A DNA stretch of 64,000 bases. It comes from Pseudisothecium myosuroides (taxonomy: Eukaryota > Streptophyta > Bryopsida > Hypnales > Lembophyllaceae). Location of the stretch: positions 9,055,296 through 9,119,295 of the forward strand of contig OX637292.1 of NCBI GenBank assembly GCA_951799445.1, written 5' to 3'. The notes below the pieces were generated by a model, which saw only the letters and a program-made list of their open reading frames with translations, did no database searches and was not told the DNA's origin. Position numbers and translations under genes: made by a program. Of the stretch, positions 56,903 through 64,000 are shown in pieces; within the stretch, counting starts at the first letter, position 1, and every line of letters begins with the position of its first letter.

Positions 56903-59561
56903 TGGTGAGTTTGGTAATGCTGAATGAGGTCGATTCATAAGTTGAGCTTGCTTGATGTCCTGGCCTCTAAACCTTCATGACCAGATGCATAAGTAATTTG
57001 TGACAAGATGTAGAATCCAGCTCAAAAGACCTGTATCAATTGACATCTCTTCCAAATTATATGCTTGAACTTAGAAACCCTTGAGCAATCACTTGGATTA
57101 AGCTAGCTTCATATGTACATACCAATTGATCAGTTCAACCGACTGAGGGACTAGTCTGAACCAGCCCACTGTTAAATTCAAGTCATGATGTGAAAGATTT
57201 GACGTTGGAACACTACATTTTCTTGACAAGGCTCGATTTGAATGGAATGATTGAATTCAATAGCGATATGACCAGCATGGAGCAGCCACCTATGTGAGGA
57301 ACTCAAATCAGGGTGAGACAAATCGAATTACTAGGCGCAATTGGCATTGATTCTCCAGTAGCAAGAGTCCAACCGTTCTGAACATCATCAGGCAGGAACA
57401 TCCAACGTGTGACCTAAAGTTTTTGCTTATTAATTCATAAGCGCAGGGTCGGACTAAGAATAACAGCCCTTAAAATACTGTAGTATTAAATTGACTTACA
57501 CACCCGTCGTATCGACCGCAGCTTCACAACTAAGGTCAACGACATTCCACTTTCCATTGGTGCTTCCCATGTCTGTGTCCTGACTCCTGAGATCAAATCT
57601 TCCTGAAATGGCAGCACTAACATGGGCATTACGATGGAGAGGCCTCAAAATCTCGAGAGTGCAGTACCAAACGCATGAGGTACAAAATCTCATCAGTACT
57701 CAGAAGTCCTTCTCGAACTTCACGCATCTCCACCGTCAATGCATTGAGATTATATGATATTCAAATACCACGCTAGCTACTTCATGCATCTCCGGTATTG
57801 AAAAACATCGAACATGGTTTGCATAGACTAGAACAAAAAGGACCCCAAACAAACCCCCAATCAATTGAATAGAGATTTAAAAATTTTATTTATTTTTATG
57901 TGCATTGCTAGTCTAGATTTGGGAGCCCTCTTAAGACCTCAAATTTTCTCTGATGTGATCTTGTGGAATTGTGGATCCCTTCCAAGGTCTACACTCTACA
58001 CATGCAATGTTTTTACTAGTGTTTCATCTTCAATACATTGAGAATCTAGTATTTGATCTAATATTGAGATAAAAATTCACACATCCCCACTAGAGGGTGA
58101 TTGCAAGAAAGACCAGTATTATTTTGTGTCACAATGAGAGAGATTCTCTTGTCATCCGCTATAACTTTTGAAGCACGAGTCTAATTAACTTAAAGTTTTT
58201 ATGAGAGGTAGCTAACTTGATAGTATTTAGATTCCTTATTTTTTTTTTTAAATCCACAAAAAAATAATATTTAAATTTAAATTTAGCTAATTTGTCATAC
58301 TTTGCGATTTAGGGGTTTTAGTACTAGTGGGTACCCAAAATTAATGATATAAAGCTAAATTTTTTGTGGTCTATAGTAGGAAGTCATGTTTTTACCAAAG
58401 AAAAGTTAAAAATATTTTATTTTATGTCCTCCACATTCGTGCTAATAGGGCGCCATTAGTCCATTGCACACACATTTCTAAACATTGAAGATGGTTTTAA
58501 GATCATTCTTTTGGTGAAATCTCTTCATTATAAAGTTCTTCCAAATTGACAATTTTTATTTATCTTTTAAATTTCTTTTCTTATTTTTTACAAATTAAAA
58601 TGTGAAAATATTTATTTTCTTGAGATTTTGCTAGTTCATGACACTTTTCTAGTTCTCCTTTTTAATGACTTTTTCTATGCTTTCCCTTTTTAGGATACCT
58701 TCTTCATAAAGGTGTGTACATTAAAAATATTTTTCACATTAAATTTTTTTTTCTAATTATATAGTACTCCTAAAAGAAAAAACGAGTACTATAGAAAATG
58801 CTACAAGAATCGGTCAATCTTCCTTGCAACCGCCCTATTTGTTTTTCATACTTTACAAGAATTGGTCAATCTTCCTTGCAACCACCCTATCTGCTTTTCA
58901 TACTTTAGCATATTTCACAATGCCTGTTCTTATAGATAAAAATCCATATCTCTCCTAAATCTTTATGGACATGTGAGTCACAATTTTTGGTACAAAAATC
59001 ATGCTAAATTTAAAATTTAAAGAAATTGACGTTCAAGATTTTGTAACAAGTTTTTATATAGACCAAAGCCATGACCTTAAAAAAAAAAACTATCTAGATC
59101 AAATTGATCATGTGGATCTTCTTGTAGGTTATTTCCAAAATTTATGTAGGCCATGCTTCTACTATTCTGGTTTTCCACCCTCCATACATTGAGATTAATA
59201 TCCTGGACTTCAAATACATTCACATGTGCATCTCTAGCCTCAATGCATAGCTCAAGGTCACAACACTCAACTACCATGCTTGAAGCACATTGAACTTTAG
59301 TATGAAAATGGAACAAATGTCTACTATAGCCTTCTAGATCCAATTTCCAATTCTCTTGTATCCTAGATTCCTAGTATATCCTATTCTACCATCACTAAAC
59401 CTGGATTACATCATTTTTCAAGAATGCTGTAGATAGGCATTTTGGATTCCTCACTAGATCACCAATTCTCCATCTTTATACAAATCGTGCCCAAATTCCA
59501 TTTCTTGTGTATCTTAGTATGTGTATCCTATTCTATTATCATGAAATTGAAGTGTTAGAAT
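56903..59561. other. AT-rich host DNA without recognised genes
   Basis: A possible minus-strand exon lies at about 57530-57605 (RFDLRSQDTDMGSTNGKWNV) behind a TGCCATTTCAG acceptor, but it is isolated. A 55-base tandem duplication (AATCTTCCTTGCAACC) lies at about 58805-58910. Nothing else is seen. Confidence 0.4.
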
Positions 59562-60165
59562 TTTGCAACAAGTTTGCAAAACTTTTATGATGCAATGGCT
59601 CCCAAAACACCATGATTTTAAGGCAATCCACAAAATCTACAAAACCATTCAAAAAATAATTAATGATGTGTTGCAACCACTACTTCAGTCATCTATCATT
59701 CTTGTTGTCTGTTGTAGTGCTAGCCCCTGCTCCCATCCTTGGCACTTCCTGAAAGGTTTGCAACAAGTTTACAACACTTTTGCAACAATTTACTATAGTT
59801 CAAAGAGTTTAAGGCAATGCAAAAAAACTCACACAAAACCATTCACAAGGGACTCTTTTGGATCTTCCTGTCTCACTTTCTGTTGTGTCACAAGATTGTC
59901 ACTCACAAACGGGAAGTGAGAAGTGAGACAGGGAAACGCAAAAGAGTCCCTAGTGTACATTCAAAATAATTGACAATGTTTTGGAACAATGCTTACTTCC
60001 TAGTACTAGCGTTCGCAACAAGTTTACAACACTTCGGCAATGGTTTACAATACCGTAGTCCAAAGAGCTGAAGGCAATGCACATAATTCACAAATCGCAA
60101 AGCAATTCAAAATAAATGACAATGTGTTGCGACCGCGACTTACTTCATGTTGCCAAAGTGCTCGC
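59562..60165. repeat. Three diverged copies of a ~150-bp repeat
   Basis: Segments starting GCAACAAGTTT and containing AAGGCAATGCACA and TGACAATGTGTTGC recur at about 59562, 59757 and 60014. The second copy is interrupted by the hairpin element at 59849-59950. Confidence 0.6.
59849..59950. mobile_element. 102-bp hairpin miniature element
   Basis: Ends GGGACTCTTTTG and CAAAAGAGTCCC are inverted, and inner arms (CCTGTCTCACTT and AAGTGAGACAGG) also pair. It interrupts one copy of a repeated host segment. No clean target duplication is seen. Confidence 0.65.
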
Positions 60166-60187
60166 ACCTGCCCCCACCGTTGCCATT

Positions 60188-63100
60188 TCACGAAAGGTTT
60201 GACGAGTGAGACGACGAGACAGCACTGGAAGACGTCGAAGGCTCCGAATTCCCCAGAAATAGAGGCACAGGCGACCTTCGATACGGTGGCTGAACTCTAG
60301 GCAACTCCGGCAACGCCATATCCGTTCTCTCGGAGGCACACTGAAACCAATGATTCACCAAACGCAGCGACGGGCGATGGCCGGGATCCGGCAAACAACA
60401 CAACAACCCCACTTTCAACACGTGTTCAGGCAACATCCCAGGATCCTGAAGCTCCAGCTCTCCCTCGTCATGGATCCCCTGGTCCCCCGCCTGGTTACCT
60501 GCCTGGTTGTAACGTGGATCCCTCAGTCGTGGATCCACAATGGATTCCAAGCTTCCTGTTTCATGCGCTCGCCACACGCTGTCCACCAACATCTCCAATC
60601 CCGCTTCGTCGGGCATCTGCATTGGGTTTCTGCCTGTGACGACTTCCAGTGCTAATACGCCGAACGCGTACACGTCGGTTTCTTTCGTGGCTCTGCCCGT
60701 GTGCAGTATCTCCGGAGCCATGTAGCCCAAGGTGCCGGCCGCCATGGTAGTCTTCTCCGTGCGGCGGTGGTCGACTAAGCGGGCCAGGCCGAAGTCGCCG
60801 AGGTAAGGCTTGAAGTCGGCGTCGAGAAGGACGTTGCCAGATTTGATGTCGCGATGGAGAACGCATTTCATGCCTTCTTCGTGCAAGTATTCTAATCCAG
60901 ATGCGACGCCTGCGTGGATGCATACCAACCATTGATGGCAGGATTATGTGAAACGCAAGGTTTAAAAGAATGACGCTAGTAGAAATCAAGCCCTTTAGCA
61001 CCGTTTTAGGGTGATAACACTCAGATGTGATTCCAAAGTTGACAATCATTCACCGTTGCTACTAAACATGGGTTTCGACCCCTGTATGCGTACAAACCGT
61101 CGCAGGGTTAAGTGAAATGCATTCCAAGTTGAAAGAGAATGAAAGTTACGAACCCCTGCAAACACGATGCATGATAGATTGCTCTACAAGAGGAAGTAGT
61201 GGTTACAACACATCATCAATTGTATTGATGGGCAATTTCATTAAAATGGTGGTATTCCAAGTGCCACTTTGACGGTGTGCCATTTTCACCATCTAGGATA
61301 GGTATAGGTTTAGAACGGCTATTGTGAATTGTTTTCATGCCATTTTAAAATAATATCGCCATTTTAATGAAATTGCCCATATTGCAAGGGTTATGTAGCG
61401 GTTCTGTACTAGCTTAGCGTTCACCTCACGGTCTATTGCAAACCATTTTGAAAGTGCTGCAAAACTTGTTGCCACAGTCTTGGGCACGGAATCAATGCAT
61501 ATATATATGCCTAACTGTTGCAAGAACTCAATGCTAATTTCAAGAGAATGAAGCTACTAGATTTCAACCCTTTCAGTAACGTTTGGACACTGCTGATGCT
61601 CAGATTAATACCAAATATGACATTCAAAATTTTTACTAAACATTGCCCAAAGTGAACAACGTTTAGGAGTGTGCTTGCTCAAAAATGTTGCATGTTTGCT
61701 TAAGCGTGTTCCCAAATCCGCCTGTTTGCTAAAATACTTCGTTCAAGCATATACCAAAGCGATGGATATATTATATAACATTGTTGAAAGGTGATATATA
61801 TTAACTAAAAACATTGTTGAAAAGCGTCTCTAATTTCTTCAAGTTCTAGTAGTGCGAAACTTACAAACCTTTTACACATGCGGCATGATAGACATACTGC
61901 ATGCACTACAACAGGAAGTAACAGATGCAACACATCATCAATTGCTTTGTGGCAGTTCCGTACTTTGCCTTAATGAAACTCATGGCCTATTGCAAACCGA
62001 CCCTTTGCAAAGTGCTACGTACAAACTCGATGCAAAAGTCTTGGGCACGGAACCAATGCATATTACTGCCTAAATTGGCGCAATTTTTTTTTATATTGCA
62101 ATCTCAAATAGTTACAACACGATGCACAATGTTGAACGAAACCAAATGTTGCAAAACTATTAATAGACTTTTGACGATCATGGCACAGTTGCAAAAAATT
62201 AACTCAGCCCTAGTACTGTAAACATATGGTATATGAGGCGAACATGAGAATGCGTGAATTCAAGACGCGTTTGCCCCGCCGACAAGTGAGGTTGGTCTCG
62301 AGATGCTTTGGTTTTGGAAAGAGAGTAGCAGTTCCGTTACGCTAGAGCCTACGGGGGTATTCTTGGTTGGCTTCAGGAATGGGCGCACTGTGAGCCACTT
62401 TAACGAAATTAACGTTTAATTAATCAGATGAGACTCGTTTAGATTAAAGATTTAAAGGGGTAGAACGGAGTAAAGCGTCTCGAGATATCATGACAAAGAG
62501 AAGCTAGGGACAGTGTTTGGAACTATACCTGCGAGAATGGCTCGTCGCACATCCCAGTTAAGCTCCCCATTTGGATGCAACCACTTATCAAGACTCCCAT
62601 TGCACATAAACTCGTACACCAAAAACATCCCATCCGCGCTATAGCTCCACCCCCGCAATTGCAACAAGTACCGGTGCCTCGTCTGCCTCAAGGTCCTCAC
62701 TTCCGCAAGAAAACTCGCTTCACCCGCGTGCTCATCATCATCCGTAATACGCTTCACAGCCACCAACCCCCCCGATGGCAATGTCCCTTTGTACACATCC
62801 CCATAACCCCCACTAGAAAGTTTCTTGCTCGCACTAAAATCCTTCGTCATCTCACTAAGCTCCTTGAAAGTGTAAAACCGCGATTCATCGGGAATGGAAT
62901 GCAAGGGCAGCTCGGAGAAAGCCTGTGCTTCCCCCGAGACTTTCCCTATCTTGCGTTGGATCCAACCGAAGTACACAATGATTACTGCAACTAGAAGTCC
63001 TGCCAGTGCCCCTCCCGGAACTCCGCCGATCAAACTGTATGAACTTTTGGAACCAGGTTTCGACGTTGTTACAGAGGAGATTCCAGTGGTTGAAAATTCC

Positions 63101-63930
63101 CAAGCCCAGATCGTGTGAACTTCTCTTCGACCGCCTGTGCTACCAATGAAACCCACGTACATCTCCTCGTCCAGCATGGTGTCAAGACGCAAGTTGGGGT
63201 ATCTTATGACTGGAACAGGAGGCTTCACTACACCAGAGCCATTGCGAAACCAGACTTGCAGCGTCTGATTCCCATTGTCATAATCAATCCAAGTTGTGTA
63301 CTTCGCATTGGGATCCTTACAAAAGAACGCACACGTCTGATTGGTATTCGCGGGGAGGCAAAGGTCATAGGTCCTCAACGTTGCGGTGCCCACGTCTAAG
63401 CTAATGTGACTGTCACTCACGTCCAACAAGCTTGGGTTAAATTGGGAATCGATTTCAACAGCGAATAAGCGAAGATCGGTCTGGTTCCTATTTAATTCGC
63501 ACAAGGAGCCTCCAGCAAGGTTGGTCTCTTCGGTGCTGACAGTCGAGTTTGGGGAGAACATGAACAGCATCCCGGCCCCGCATGAGGTTGAGTCGTTGTC
63601 GAAGGTAGCGAAGGAAAACGTGAACGAACTATGGAAGGAAGCGACAACGCCGTTGGTTTTGTCGAAAAGTTGCACCTTGTCTTTGTACACAACGCGGCCG
63701 CAATTTGCGGCGGCGGGATGGCTGGCTTGGTGCGCAATTTCGGTGTTGAGGGCTAAAAACTTCCCTTGCGCATCCATCATGGCGTCTCCGGATACAAGGA
63801 ACATGGGCGCTCCTTGAGAGTTGGCGATACCTGAGGTGGAATTGAAGACGAAGCTGGTATTTTGGCCTGCGACTTCAGAAACGAGCAACGTGAAGAGCAT
63901 CACCGTCGCGGCTGCCCGTGTCCAGATCAT
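60188..63930 (-). CDS. L-type lectin receptor-like kinase, two exons, 707 aa
   Basis: Exon 1 is 63930-62529 and exon 2 is 60909-60188; the joint splits a Gly codon at consensus GT-AG sites. The ATG at 63930 is chosen over the upstream frame start at 63993 because a TATA box lies between them and a signal peptide starts here ([20 protein letters not shown]). Residues about 24-280 are a legume-lectin domain, about 300-323 a membrane span, and from about 352 a kinase. Gly loop [11 protein letters not shown], catalytic Lys 393 (VAVK), HRD 486-488, DFG 506-508 and APE 532-534 are present, so the kinase looks active and of RD type. The family sits in the plasma membrane and senses extracellular ligands in defence and stress. 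It lies outside the giant element and is intact. Confidence 0.9.
60910..62528 (-). other. Intron of the lectin kinase, 1.6 kb
   Basis: Begins GTATAG and ends CACGCAG (minus strand). It contains two diverged direct repeats, about 61135-61545 and 61845-62080, sharing CACATCATCAATTG and GTCTTGGGCACGGAA, and the miniature element at 61228-61380 in the first of them. Confidence 0.85.
61228..61380. mobile_element. 153-bp miniature relative of the giant element
   Basis: Ends ATGGGCAATTTCATTAAAAT and its inverted copy, flanked by ATTG on both sides (61224-61227 and 61381-61384). The termini differ from those of the giant element at only a few bases. The left subterminal GTGCCACTT and right AAATGGC match the corresponding sides of the giant element. 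Its centre carries one palindrome copy (TTTAGAACGGCTATTGTGAA, 61309-61328). The diverged duplicate of this intron segment lacks it. Confidence 0.8.
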
Positions 63931-63969
63931 GACGGAGAACTTAGAATTCTCAACGTAACTGAACAAACG

Positions 63970-63979
63970 AGTATATAAC
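63970..63979 (-). promoter_or_regulatory. TATA box of the lectin kinase gene
   Basis: The minus strand reads AAAGTTATATACTCG about 45 bases upstream of the ATG at 63930, leaving a short leader. Confidence 0.5.
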
Positions 63980-64000
63980 TTTAAAATCGTCATAAGTCGC

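Overview
The window is nuclear DNA of a plant. The firmest evidence is an intact two-exon L-type lectin receptor-like kinase at 60188-63930 (minus strand). Most other sequence is nested transposable elements with plant-style GT-AG introns. The element families look more like those of a large-genome bryophyte, lycophyte, fern or charophyte than a typical angiosperm, but that is inference. I saw no rRNA, tRNA or CRISPR array.

The central result is a candidate giant DNA transposon at 4952-56493. Its ends are perfect 33-bp terminal inverted repeats flanked by a 4-bp duplication (ATAT). Skipping the element joins a host reading frame across the site. A 153-bp miniature element at 61228-61380, inside the intron of the lectin kinase, has the same termini, its own 4-bp duplication (ATTG), matching left and right subterminal sequence, and one copy of a palindrome that otherwise occurs only inside the big element.

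Cargo of the giant element: (1) minus strand, a DUF7869-type transposase-like gene (5642-22561) reading toward the left end; (2) plus strand, a seven-exon orphan gene (25338-26964), divergent from gene 1; (3) plus strand, a large gene (40115-50793) with basic, acidic and coiled-coil regions and a possible ParB/sulfiredoxin-like core; (4) plus strand, an FCP1/NIF-type phosphatase-like gene with altered catalytic aspartates (51310-52853), perhaps the 3' part of gene 3. About 35 copies of a ~22-bp palindrome (core TTCAGAGCGGCCGCTCTGAA) lie in two arrays upstream of the gene starts (23.5-24.7 kb and 39.0-40.0 kb). Both arrays share a 54-bp spacing although their spacers differ. Further copies lie in an intron, two in coding sequence, and one near 53.5 kb. 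The element is decayed by frameshifts, C-to-T-type stops and retroelement insertions.

Later insertions have TG...CA ends and 5-bp target duplications: B (6262-11571, CATGC) and C (11950-20407, GGGCC) inside gene 1; E (15401-18896, ACAAG) inside C; D (44496-49367, GGGTC) inside gene 3. A (1-2466) is cut by the window start. A-D are one family of very long (about 5 kb) solo LTRs. Each carries a conserved 21-codon exon ending at a GTGAGT donor. E has an intact 630-codon ORF. The order is giant element, then B/C/D, then E.

An AT-rich block (about 27.0-37.8 kb) lies between the two gene groups and holds diverged repeats and small inverted-repeat elements but no recognisable gene. Outside the giant element are a host stretch with an RGG-rich ORF (2467-4951) and, on the right, a small spliced host gene remnant (56498-56902), AT-rich DNA with a 102-bp hairpin element, and the lectin kinase gene.
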